From: Thermoplasmata archaeon
GTDB taxonomy: Archaea > Thermoplasmatota > Thermoplasmata > Thermoplasmatales > Thermoplasmataceae
Assembly: GCA_021802165.1 (NCBI GenBank)
Contig: JAKAAU010000049.1
Span: forward strand, 1 to 9,024
Length of the DNA: 9,024 nt
Direction: 5' to 3'
The stretch's first letter is position 1; the number at the start of each line of letters is the position of its first letter. The notes under the pieces are model-generated. The model searched no databases and had not been told where the DNA came from. It saw only the letters and a list, made by a program, of their open reading frames with translations. A program made the translations under genes and the position numbers. Of the stretch, positions 1 to 6,542 are shown in pieces.

Positions 1-64
1 TTTCACCGGCTGCCTGTCTGACAGTCTCCTTTTTCTGAAAGCCAAGTTTAAATATGCTATCCAT
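1..64 (-). CDS. N-terminal fragment of an unidentified protein, cut by the left window edge
   Basis: The minus strand has an open frame beginning with ATG at 64 and running off the window after 21 codons (MDSIFKLGFQKKETVRQAAG and onward). An in-frame ATG at 70 would add two residues. The start at 64 is preferred because a TATA-like box (85-93) is centred about 25 bases upstream, the same geometry as the complete genes here. The peptide is soluble and basic, with no signal sequence or membrane segment in the visible part. Too little is present to name a family. The support is the promoter placement and plausible codon use, so this is a moderate-confidence call. Confidence 0.55.
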   Translation of the reverse strand, partial: MDSIFKLGFQKKETVRQAAGE

Positions 65-84
65 AAGCATGACAAGTTGTAGCA

Positions 85-93
85 TTATATAAA
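85..93 (-). promoter_or_regulatory. TATA-like box for the left-edge gene
   Basis: On the minus strand this reads TTTATATAA. It is centred about 25 bases upstream of the ATG at 64, the distance expected for a leaderless archaeal transcript starting at or next to the start codon. Confidence 0.45.
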
Positions 94-261
94 TATATCT
101 CAGGAATATTCAAAATTAAATTATGGAAATATAAAAATTTCCGGATATACCTTAATTTCAAAATAAAAATTAACTATACAATGCCAGTATTTATTTATAA
201 TGTAATATATATCTATTAAGTAATAATATTCATTTATAATGTCTGACCAATCAGAGGTGAT

Positions 262-281
262 ACATTTAAAAAATTAAATGT
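262..281 (-). terminator. Perfect AT hairpin with a T6 run, possible terminator of the 286-651 gene
   Basis: ACATTTAA and TTAAATGT form a perfect 8-base inverted repeat around a 4-base loop. It lies just 3' of the stop codon of the small membrane protein gene. On that gene's strand the element contains six consecutive T residues. Archaeal RNA polymerases terminate mainly at oligo-T tracts, so the T run may matter more than the hairpin. The role is inferred from position and composition. Confidence 0.35.
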
Positions 282-285
282 TTAT

Positions 286-651
286 TCATAATATCAGCAG
301 GAATCCGCCGATTATATCGAGAACCGGCCCTATCACAAATCCACCTCCCATAAAGAGTATTATGAATCCAAGAATTATAATTATGACACCATTGGCCAGT
401 TTATCCTTTCTGTGTGTTCCCCTGGCCATGGAATATATGATATAGGCAAGTATTATCCATATCACAGGGAAAATTGCCATCAGCACTGAACTTCCTATTA
501 CTGCAAATCCAGCTGGATTAAAAAACATGAGCTGGGCAGCGCCTGCGAGCCCGGAAATAAATAGAACAAGCAATCCAATGATTCCTGAAAGCATTATTAT
601 AACTGAACCGAGCGTTGTTATGAGATACCGTATTCTAGCGTTAGAGGCCAT
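286..651 (-). CDS. Small multi-helix membrane protein of unknown function
   Basis: This 121-residue protein is almost entirely hydrophobic. I see four likely membrane helices at about residues 11-34, 48-74, 87-103 and 105-121. The only strongly charged stretch is the loop at 76-84 (ARGTHRKDK), which by the positive-inside rule should face the cytoplasm. The third and fourth helices are rich in glycine, isoleucine and leucine, and the protein ends inside the last helix. No catalytic, metal-binding or transport motif is visible. It resembles small uncharacterised archaeal membrane proteins in general layout, but I cannot assign a family. The start is supported by a TATA box at 669-678. AGGAG also precedes the ATG, but only one base away, too close for a normal ribosome binding site, so a leaderless transcript is likely. 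Confidence 0.8.
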   Translation of the reverse strand: MASNARIRYLITTLGSVIIMLSGIIGLLVLFISGLAGAAQLMFFNPAGFAVIGSSVLMAIFPVIWIILAYIIYSMARGTHRKDKLANGVIIIILGFIILFMGGGFVIGPVLDIIGGFLLIL

Positions 652-668
652 TCTCCTACATAATAATC

Positions 669-678
669 TTTATATAAA
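669..678 (-). promoter_or_regulatory. TATA box for the small membrane protein gene
   Basis: The sequence TTTATATAAA, palindromic on both strands, is centred about 23 bases upstream of the ATG at 651. This is slightly shorter than at the neighbouring genes but still fits a leaderless start. Confidence 0.45.
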
Positions 679-693
679 AATATATGTAAATAT

Positions 694-719
694 ATAACTG
701 TAACAAATTTTTCAGTTAT
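694..719. repeat. Inverted repeat between the SDR and membrane-protein genes
   Basis: ATAACTG at 694-700 and CAGTTAT at 713-719 form a perfect 7-base inverted repeat with a 12-base spacer. It sits just 3' of the SDR stop codon and just upstream of the TATA box of the next gene. It could help end SDR transcription, or be an operator for the membrane protein gene; the sequence alone does not decide. Confidence 0.3.
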
Positions 720-725
720 TATTTA

Positions 726-1559
726 TCATCTCTGACGCATGATTTTCCATACACCTTCTGGTAATCTTTCCATCATATTGAACATGCTGGCTCCATACAG
801 GGATTGCCCGCCGTCTGCCGTGATTACCTCTCCATTGATATAGGATGCCATATCCGATATGAGGAATGCAGCAATAACTGCTATTTCCTCCTTTGTCCCC
901 AGCCTTCTCTCCGGATTTCCTTCTATTATCTCATTCTCGTACTGTTCCCCGGGTAAAAGCCTGGACCATGCACCTTCGGTTTTGAATGCTCCCGGTGCAA
1001 TTGCAACGGTTCTTATTCCATAATGCCCCCATTCAGCTGCCAGTGACCTTGTCAGGGCAAGTACACCAGCCTTGGCCACCGCAGAGGGGACAACATAGCC
1101 TGACCCTGTCCATGCATATGTTGCAACAATACTCAGTACTGTACCCTTCACCGAATTTTTGATCCACCTCTTCCCCATCTCCAGTGACGCATAAGAACTG
1201 CCGTTAAGAACTATCCCGATTATTGTATCAAAAGCTTTAGGGCTCAGGTCTTCTGTTTTGCTGATAAAATTTCCTGCGGCATTGTTTACCAGTACATTAA
1301 TGCTGCCCGTTTTTCCTTCTATAGCATCAATAGCTTTTTTCAGTTCATCAGGATTCCTCACATCACATTTTTCTGCCTCTATCCTGTATCCCATTTCATT
1401 GAAGTACTTCTCAGCCTCTATCAGGTGGCTTTCCCTCCTGCTTATTATGGATACCGATGCACCCAGTTTAAGAAAGGTTTCTGACATCTGTTTTCCCAGG
1501 CCAGTGCCACCGCCCGTTATAAGAATATTTTTTCCCTCCAGTAAATTATTTTTGAACAT
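726..1559 (-). CDS. 2,4-dienoyl-CoA reductase-type short-chain dehydrogenase
   Basis: This 277-residue protein is a complete classical-length SDR. The Rossmann motif TGGGTGLG is at residues 15-22. The Arg pair in ISRR (39-42) after the second strand favours NADPH over NADH. NNAAGN is at 92-97. It lacks the usual YxxxK: SAVAK occupies that place. Instead Tyr148 and Lys163 are spaced 15 apart in YAWTGSGYVVPSAVAK, the arrangement I know from mitochondrial 2,4-dienoyl-CoA reductase DECR1 (Tyr199/Lys214). AAEWGHYGIR and the C-terminal NGEVITADGG also match that family. The expected reaction is NADPH-dependent reduction of 2,4-dienoyl-CoA to a 3-enoyl-CoA, an auxiliary step in oxidation of unsaturated acyl chains, in the cytoplasm. 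The acyl-CoA dehydrogenase two genes away supports this role. A related enoyl-CoA or ketoacyl reductase activity is the main alternative. Confidence 0.88.
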   Translation of the reverse strand: MFKNNLLEGKNILITGGGTGLGKQMSETFLKLGASVSIISRRESHLIEAEKYFNEMGYRIEAEKCDVRNPDELKKAIDAIEGKTGSINVLVNNAAGNFISKTEDLSPKAFDTIIGIVLNGSSYASLEMGKRWIKNSVKGTVLSIVATYAWTGSGYVVPSAVAKAGVLALTRSLAAEWGHYGIRTVAIAPGAFKTEGAWSRLLPGEQYENEIIEGNPERRLGTKEEIAVIAAFLISDMASYINGEVITADGGQSLYGASMFNMMERLPEGVWKIMRQR

Positions 1560-1581
1560 AATTCTCTATACCTGTTATCTG

Positions 1582-1589
1582 TATAAAAT
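1582..1589 (-). promoter_or_regulatory. TATA box for the SDR gene
   Basis: On the minus strand this reads ATTTTATA. It is centred about 26 bases upstream of the SDR ATG at 1559, indicating the SDR has its own promoter despite lying only 77 bases behind the DUF167 gene. Confidence 0.45.
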
Positions 1590-1636
1590 CCTATTGATGG
1601 ACACATATTATCCTCTTTATCCATTAATATCGCCTG

Positions 1637-1855
1637 TTAATCGTTTATTTTTATTACCTTTTTTCTTGATGTTGGTCCTCTTGCAATTTCTATGCTACGG
1701 TAGTCTATATTGAAATATTTTGAAAGCTGGTTTATTATATCCCTGTTTGCCCTGTTATTTTCAAATGGCTCCATGGTATAAACATCGTACCATTCTTTTC
1801 CAGGGCTAATCCCGGATTTGCCCCTATGTACATGTACATTGATATAATTAGCCAT
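1637..1855 (-). CDS. DUF167/YggU-family (UPF0235) small protein
   Basis: This 72-residue protein matches the DUF167 (YggU) pattern. The family's characteristic G-K-A-N helix start appears as NRAN at residues 34-37, followed by DIINQLSKYFNI. The C-terminal signature G-x-x-S-R-x-K-x-x-x-I is present as GPTSRKKVIKI (60-70). The length is a little short of the usual family size because the strands before NRAN are compact. The biochemical role of the family is not established; members are small single-domain alpha/beta proteins found in all domains of life. It lies between the SDR and acyl-CoA dehydrogenase genes on the same strand, but each has its own TATA-like box, so co-transcription is uncertain. 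The start follows from the promoter box at 1877-1888. Confidence 0.8.
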   Translation of the reverse strand: MANYINVHVHRGKSGISPGKEWYDVYTMEPFENNRANRDIINQLSKYFNIDYRSIEIARGPTSRKKVIKIND

Positions 1856-1876
1856 AAAAACGCATCAGTTTCACTG

Positions 1877-1888
1877 TATTTAATTTAT
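1877..1888 (-). promoter_or_regulatory. TATA box for the DUF167 gene
   Basis: The minus-strand sequence ATAAATTAAATA is centred about 27 bases upstream of the ATG at 1855. The spacing fits a leaderless start. Confidence 0.4.
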
Positions 1889-1957
1889 CCCACAGATTAT
1901 GAACAATGAGGCTGCCGGTGTTATTACCACACCTCCTGCCCTGAGTGTAAAATGCAG

Positions 1958-3115
1958 TTATTTAAGCATGGCACGTGAGATTATCATCTTCATTATATTC
2001 AATGCACCCTCAGCACCGACCAGATATGAAAATATTCCCCTGGCACTTCTTTCTATGCCGGAATCCTTTGTATAGCCATAGGCACCGAACCACATCATTA
2101 CCTTTTTTACAGTATCCATTGCAATCTGCGGTGAAGTGAGTTTTGACATCGAGCTGAATATGTAAAAATCGGGATCATTCATATCTGCCATATACGCTGA
2201 CTTATAATTCAGCAATGATGCCATCTCAATTTCCGTATTAATGTCTGCAGCCTCGAAGGCGATTGCCTCAAAGTCGGCCAGCTTCTTGCCGAATGCTCCT
2301 CTTTCCTTTATGTATTTTAGGCCCTCATCAAGCATCTTGACAGATAGTCCATTGCATGCTGCTGCTACCATTATCCTTGCATGGTTGAATCCGTCCATGG
2401 AGTAATAAAATCCCTCGTTTATTTTACCTATAATGTTTTCCTCAGGGATCTCAACGTCATTGTATTTTATTCCAGAAGTTGATATGCCCATCCTTCCCAT
2501 GTTCTGCAGCTTTGTTATTTCCACACCATCGGTATCTGCCGGTACATATACCATGGTTATGCCCTTATGCCCCCTGCTTTTATCGGTCTTAACCAGTGTC
2601 AGATGTCCTCCACCGTTTTTCCTGGCCTCCACTGCACCGCTTATATACATTTTCTCGCCATTGATAATAACCTTTCCATCTTTTATTTCCCCAGTGGTGG
2701 TTATGTTTGCAACATCGCTTCCGCCTGAGGGTTCTGTGGACGCAATTCCTATGAATTTGTTTCCGTTTGCAATATCTGGGAGGATCCTGCCCTTCAGTTC
2801 TTCCTTTCCGTATTTTTGCAATATATATGCCCATGATGTGTTCAGTAAATAGTAAACAGCTGTTGCCATACTGGTATCAACCTTTGCAATTTCCTCTGAT
2901 ATTATTACAGAGTCCATGAAGGAAAGTCCTGGGCCCCCGTATTTTTGGTTTATTAGTGGCGATATAATACCAATTTCACCTGCTTTTTTGAAAAAGTTTT
3001 CCGGGATTTCCCCATTGTCATCTATAGATCTGACAAAGGGCTGCAGATTTTTTTCCAGAAACTCCGCCGTATTTTCTCTTAATAATTGCTGCTCATCGCT
3101 GAATGAAAAGTCCAT
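1958..3115 (-). CDS. Acyl-CoA dehydrogenase
   Basis: This 385-residue protein has the full acyl-CoA dehydrogenase fold in order: N-terminal helical domain (about 1-115, opening FSFSDEQQLLRENTAEFL), middle beta domain with the FAD/substrate signature GIASTEPSGGSD (123-134) and GEKMYISGA (153-161), and C-terminal helical domain with ERGAFGKKLADFEAI (271-285) and GAYGYTKDSGIER (344-356). Glu369 in AEGALNIMKMIISR aligns with the catalytic base in the YEGT motif of medium-chain enzymes, although Tyr and Thr of that motif are replaced and one extra residue separates it from the upstream ER. The reaction is FAD-dependent alpha,beta-dehydrogenation of an acyl-CoA, with electrons leaving through an electron-transfer flavoprotein. 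Chain-length or branched-chain specificity cannot be read. The fixCX genes in this window could encode the downstream electron acceptor. It is divergent from the MFS gene, with its TATA box at 3137-3148. Confidence 0.95.
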   Translation of the reverse strand: MDFSFSDEQQLLRENTAEFLEKNLQPFVRSIDDNGEIPENFFKKAGEIGIISPLINQKYGGPGLSFMDSVIISEEIAKVDTSMATAVYYLLNTSWAYILQKYGKEELKGRILPDIANGNKFIGIASTEPSGGSDVANITTTGEIKDGKVIINGEKMYISGAVEARKNGGGHLTLVKTDKSRGHKGITMVYVPADTDGVEITKLQNMGRMGISTSGIKYNDVEIPEENIIGKINEGFYYSMDGFNHARIMVAAACNGLSVKMLDEGLKYIKERGAFGKKLADFEAIAFEAADINTEIEMASLLNYKSAYMADMNDPDFYIFSSMSKLTSPQIAMDTVKKVMMWFGAYGYTKDSGIERSARGIFSYLVGAEGALNIMKMIISRAMLK

Positions 3116-3136
3116 GGGATTTTATTATTTAGTCCC

Positions 3137-3148
3137 TATTAAATATAT
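3137..3148 (-). promoter_or_regulatory. TATA box for the acyl-CoA dehydrogenase gene
   Basis: The minus-strand sequence ATATATTTAATA is centred about 27 bases upstream of the ATG at 3115. It is half of the divergent promoter region 3116-3198 shared with the MFS gene. Confidence 0.5.
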
Positions 3149-3184
3149 CTAAAAGGCTGAAAATAAATGACCATGAACATAAAC

Positions 3185-3195
3185 TTTTATTTATA
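3185..3195 (+). promoter_or_regulatory. TATA box for the MFS transporter gene, deciding its start
   Basis: TTTTATTTATA is centred at about 3190. This is only 9 bases before the ATG at 3199, too close for a promoter that must act upstream of the transcript, but 24 bases before the in-frame ATG at 3214. A leaderless transcript beginning at about 3214 would match the other genes of the window. Confidence 0.45.
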
Positions 3196-3213
3196 CGAAT
3201 GTCATACATTGTC

Positions 3214-4404
3214 ATGGATAATTTGAAAAAACTTGTGCCATACTGGTTCTTTGTTTTTACAATAGGTTTCGGTTGGTTCATTCTCTCGCCGGTTATTCCT
3301 GAGCTTATGGCGCATCTTTCGGCGTCACTGTCAGAAATAGTGCTGATACTATCAGTATATGGTTACACAATGGCCATTATAGGGCTTATCGCAGGAGTAC
3401 TTTCTGCAAAATTTACGGTAAAATCTTCAATATATCTTGCCATGGTTTTTTCCATAGCGGGGCTATTCATACGTATATTTGCAACCGATTATATGGAATT
3501 TCTGATTTTATCCATAATTGCTGCAAGTGCATATCCATTTTCACTTGCACCGGTTGGCAGCATAGCAGAATCCATGGATAAAAAAAGGTCTGCTACAATA
3601 ACAGGATTGAGCATAGGCTTCCTTTTCCTCGGAATGTCAGTCGGCGCACTTCTGGGTCCCTACATATATCTGGCCTTTTCACTTGCAGGAATAATGGCAT
3701 TCCCTGCGGCATTGACAATAATTGCATCTCTATGGCTCTTTGTGTACCTGCCACAGTACCCAGAAAAATACCGCGGCAAATCACTGAGAGGTGCCTTTAA
3801 ACCGGGCATGGTCAAAAACTGGTACATAGGACTATCAATGGCCTCAATATCTATATTGTTCGGTGATATAGCAGCCACTGCACTGGGATTCCATTTTACC
3901 GGAACATTCCTGCTGAAATTATCCGGAGTCATGGGCGGTGTTGAATTCCTGGGATCAGCCCTTGGTGCCCTCATACTGCCATTCATTTTTGAACGCTACC
4001 ATTTAATAAGATCCGGTACAGTCCTGGCTGGCCTTGTTTCCTTTATATTTGCAATTGTCCTGCTGTACACCCTGGTGTATACAGATATTGCAGCCATCAT
4101 CACGGCATCCTTCTTCATATTCGGATTTTTCGGAAATGCATTCTGGGTCATGGCACTGAACTCTATTATAAACTATGTTGATGATCCTGCCAGGGCAGGT
4201 TTTGCAACCTCAATGTACAGTGTTGCCACAAACATAGGGGTTGCCATCATACCGGTGGTTCTCAGTGCAGATTTCGTGAGCATAACGAAATCCATATATG
4301 GTATAATTCCAGCAGTTGTCATAGTCCTTGTTGCTTTTGCGATTTCCCCTACAATACTTGCAGGAAGGCGGAAGAGCTCAAGCGAAGCAGCCGCAGAGTC
4401 CTAA
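3214..4404 (+). CDS. Major facilitator superfamily (MFS) transporter
   Basis: From the ATG at 3214 this is a 396-residue protein (401 from the ATG at 3199; numbering below uses the longer form). It has about twelve predicted membrane helices near 14-34, 44-67, 75-95, 99-121, 131-155, 158-182, 207-228, 242-263, 271-294, 296-323, 335-357 and 366-391. The long hydrophilic loop at 183-206 splits two six-helix halves, as in MFS carriers. The opening WFILSPVIPEL and the GMSVGALLGP stretch in helix 5 (145-154, like the antiporter motif C) support the family. The usual motif A between helices 2 and 3 is degenerate (GVLSAKFTVKS). The substrate cannot be read. The next gene, 54 bases downstream on the same strand, is a purine-type phosphoribosyltransferase, so nucleobase uptake is possible but speculative. 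The C-terminal tail is short and Ser/Ala/Glu-rich. Confidence 0.88.
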   Translation: MDNLKKLVPYWFFVFTIGFGWFILSPVIPELMAHLSASLSEIVLILSVYGYTMAIIGLIAGVLSAKFTVKSSIYLAMVFSIAGLFIRIFATDYMEFLILSIIAASAYPFSLAPVGSIAESMDKKRSATITGLSIGFLFLGMSVGALLGPYIYLAFSLAGIMAFPAALTIIASLWLFVYLPQYPEKYRGKSLRGAFKPGMVKNWYIGLSMASISILFGDIAATALGFHFTGTFLLKLSGVMGGVEFLGSALGALILPFIFERYHLIRSGTVLAGLVSFIFAIVLLYTLVYTDIAAIITASFFIFGFFGNAFWVMALNSIINYVDDPARAGFATSMYSVATNIGVAIIPVVLSADFVSITKSIYGIIPAVVIVLVAFAISPTILAGRRKSSSEAAAES

Positions 4405-4423
4405 TAATATGCATTAAAGAACA

Positions 4424-4431
4424 TTAAAATA
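4424..4431 (+). promoter_or_regulatory. Possible TATA box for the phosphoribosyltransferase gene
   Basis: TTAAAATA is centred about 31 bases before the ATG at 4459, a little further than at the other genes, which would give a leader of about five bases. Read-through from the MFS gene, whose stop is 54 bases upstream of this start, is also possible. Confidence 0.3.
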
Positions 4432-4458
4432 ACAATATCCACTTATCCATAGATAAGG

Positions 4459-5106
4459 ATGGAATTCAAAGCTACATATGTTTCATGGAAGGACATAGAG
4501 GACTGGGCAAAGGGAATAATGAAAATGATCGTCAAGGATGGCTATAATCCCGACATTATAGTTGGCATTGCCCGTGGAGGCCTGGTTCCGGCAAGAATGG
4601 TCGCAGACTATCTCTTCAAGAAAGACTTACTTTCAATAAAAACCGAGCACTGGGGAGTAACTGCAACCATGGACGGAAAAGCTGTTCTCAAAGAAAAATT
4701 GAATTATGACGTATCCGGAAAGACTGTTCTCATAGTTGATGATATAACAGACACAGGGGAAAGCATGAGGCTTTCATATAATTATATAAAATCACTGAAT
4801 CCTTCGGAACTGAAGACCACATCCATGCTCTATGTGAACGGATCGAGCTATACACCTGATTATTACGGAAAAGGGCTTTCCAAGGAAGAGTGGGCATGGT
4901 TCGTATTCCCATGGAATGTTTATGAGGATACATACAACCTTTCAAAGAAGTTCATGGATGCGCCCGTTGATGTAAACACTTTGAAGGAAAAATTGCGTGA
5001 AAACTATAATTTGAATGTGGAGGATGTGAACCTGGTAGAGGTACTTAATGACATAGCCGCACTGAAAATGCTGAAAAAACATGGAGAAAAGTTCTCCTTA
5101 CCATAA
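4459..5106 (+). CDS. Purine-type phosphoribosyltransferase (Hpt1/Gpt-like)
   Basis: This 215-residue protein is a type I phosphoribosyltransferase. VGIARGGLVPAR (35-46) is the pyrophosphate-binding loop, and the PRPP-binding signature VLIVDDITDTGES (90-102) carries the Asp94-Asp95 pair. The aromatic segment WAWFVFPW (145-152) near the end of the catalytic domain resembles the base-stacking region of archaeal xanthine/hypoxanthine-guanine enzymes. A C-terminal helical extension of roughly 50 residues follows. The expected role is purine salvage: joining a 6-oxopurine base to PRPP to give the nucleotide and pyrophosphate, in the cytoplasm. Which purine is preferred cannot be read. A regulatory paralogue is a weaker possibility, but all visible catalytic motifs are intact. 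Confidence 0.88.
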   Translation: MEFKATYVSWKDIEDWAKGIMKMIVKDGYNPDIIVGIARGGLVPARMVADYLFKKDLLSIKTEHWGVTATMDGKAVLKEKLNYDVSGKTVLIVDDITDTGESMRLSYNYIKSLNPSELKTTSMLYVNGSSYTPDYYGKGLSKEEWAWFVFPWNVYEDTYNLSKKFMDAPVDVNTLKEKLRENYNLNVEDVNLVEVLNDIAALKMLKKHGEKFSLP

Positions 5107-5114
5107 TATAACAA

Positions 5115-5125
5115 AATTTATTTAA
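5115..5125 (+). promoter_or_regulatory. TATA box for the Cas4-like nuclease gene
   Basis: AATTTATTTAA is centred about 26 bases before the ATG at 5146. A second AT-rich run (TATATATAAAT) directly abuts the start codon but is too close to act as a TATA box for it. Confidence 0.5.
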
Positions 5126-5145
5126 CCAGGTTTCTATATATAAAT

Positions 5146-6540
5146 ATGTCATTTTTACAGGATATAAAATCCTCAATCATAAGTGAGGAGGACGATACAT
5201 ATATCTCTCGAATACTGGAGGATAGAATCAAGATAAAGAGTTTTATAGTTCCGGATTATCTTTATGTAACGGATCTGATAAATCCTGTCCATTCCTATTT
5301 TTCAAGAAAATATCCAGATATTGCAGTTCCGGAAAGTGTCAATTCAAGAATGAAATATGGGGAGGAGGTTCATTTTCTTGCCAGGCAGTGGTTTGAGCAG
5401 ATACCTGGATTTTCCGGGTCTGAGGTAATACTTACAGCCACGCATATGGGTTTGAATGTTGTGGGTAGGGCAGATTTCATGATTTATGATTCCATTGTTG
5501 AATTCAAAACAAAAAATGTGGACAGGGTAAATATAGAGAATATATACACTGTGTACAGGTCTGATCTGGAACAGTTGCTGTTCTATGCAGCCATGAACAG
5601 GAATTTCACAGCTGATAATTTTCTGGTTTTTTTCACTGAGGGAAAATTCCATGTTTACCGTGTATCTGTCAGAGACCCTGCAGCGGTGGAAAATGAGATG
5701 GTATTCCGTTTTTCTCTGATAAAGAGAGGAATCGAAAACGGCGATATAAGCGATTTTCCACGATGCTCATATTTCGGGTATGGATGCCAGTTCTCAGAGG
5801 CCGGGGTGTGCATGTGCCATTCCCTGAGGCCGGGGGATCCAGCGTGGATAAAAAATGTGGCCACAGTTGCAGAGGATCACGAAATGGAATCAACTCTGGA
5901 GGCACTGTACACAGAGGATGCAAAAAATATTGATCTGAGGTTTTATGATCTAATATATCCCAGAAAATATTATCATAAAATAACAGGCGATTCAAGAAAT
6001 TCAGACAGTGGTGCATCCATACCATCATCATACTATGAAAAAAACAATATCAAGTTCTTCGTCATAGATTCCATTAATGGATCGGTTCTCAGTGCAAGCG
6101 GAAGTGAAATTTCAGAGATAAACAGGGTTTCAACCCTCCCTCTCTATGGGGATGACAAGTACATCATAAAAAACATTTATGACGAAAATTCCATTATACC
6201 ATATCTTCTGAAAATTAACAATTCTGTGTATTCCGGAAGATTTCCCGATACATACTACTCTGAGCTCGCTATAATGTGTGCAAGGAGAAACAGAAAAGAG
6301 GGAGTCCTGATAACAGTTTATCCAAGGCTGGGCAACATTGTAGTGGCAAGAGATATCCATTTCGACGCAGATCGCATTATAAGCATATGCAATAAAGCTA
6401 TCAGGGAAATCTGGGAGGCTATAGAAACCAGGAATCCGGATAAACTGGACCTATGCCCTGAATTTGCAATAAAATCCTGTGATTTTGCATCCTGTAGCTG
6501 TAAAAAAGAGATTATAAAAGGTCGGGAGAACAATAAATAA
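5146..6540 (+). CDS. Cas4/RecB-like PD-(D/E)XK nuclease with a duplicated cysteine module
   Basis: In this 464-residue protein, residues 40-224 look like a Cas4/RecB-family nuclease: VTDLINP at the N-terminal motif; GEEVH (72-76) with the RecB-type His76; GRAD (107-110) then VEFKTK (118-123), giving the metal-binding set Asp110, Glu119, Lys121; the QxxxY motif as Gln143 and Tyr147; and a C-terminal cysteine group Cys207, Cys214, Cys222, Cys224. Where Cas4 has its first cluster cysteine (CP), this protein has Asn-Pro, so a classical Cas4 iron-sulfur cluster would need another ligand. Residues of about 370-452 repeat the end of the module (YSEL, an alpha/beta stretch, then Cys437, Cys445, Cys450, Cys452) without catalytic residues. 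The family acts on DNA ends or single strands. No CRISPR genes are nearby, so this is a solo Cas4-like protein. The exact DNA role is unknown. Confidence 0.75.
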   Translation: MSFLQDIKSSIISEEDDTYISRILEDRIKIKSFIVPDYLYVTDLINPVHSYFSRKYPDIAVPESVNSRMKYGEEVHFLARQWFEQIPGFSGSEVILTATHMGLNVVGRADFMIYDSIVEFKTKNVDRVNIENIYTVYRSDLEQLLFYAAMNRNFTADNFLVFFTEGKFHVYRVSVRDPAAVENEMVFRFSLIKRGIENGDISDFPRCSYFGYGCQFSEAGVCMCHSLRPGDPAWIKNVATVAEDHEMESTLEALYTEDAKNIDLRFYDLIYPRKYYHKITGDSRNSDSGASIPSSYYEKNNIKFFVIDSINGSVLSASGSEISEINRVSTLPLYGDDKYIIKNIYDENSIIPYLLKINNSVYSGRFPDTYYSELAIMCARRNRKEGVLITVYPRLGNIVVARDIHFDADRIISICNKAIREIWEAIETRNPDKLDLCPEFAIKSCDFASCSCKKEIIKGRENNK

Positions 6541-6542
6541 AA

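Noticed and set aside
193..242. Direct repeat ATTTATAATGT at 193-203 and 232-242
   Set aside because: Only 11 bases in very AT-rich spacer DNA; no third copy or link to a gene start was seen.
278..460. Plus-strand frame after a GAGGTGAT motif at 254-261
   Set aside because: The nearest ATG is 16 bases past the motif and the frame is antisense to the small membrane protein; the translation is unconvincing.
1258..1713. Plus-strand open frame of 151 codons
   Set aside because: It runs antisense through the SDR and DUF167 genes, whose motifs are clear; its translation is a low-complexity Leu/Phe/Ser shadow.
1905..1943. Plus-strand 12-codon peptide starting MRLPVLL
   Set aside because: Too short, no ribosome binding site or suitable TATA box, and no coupling to a neighbour.
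5146..6540. CRISPR-Cas locus implied by the Cas4-like gene
   Set aside because: No repeat-spacer array and no cas1, cas2 or effector gene is present; the neighbours are metabolic genes.
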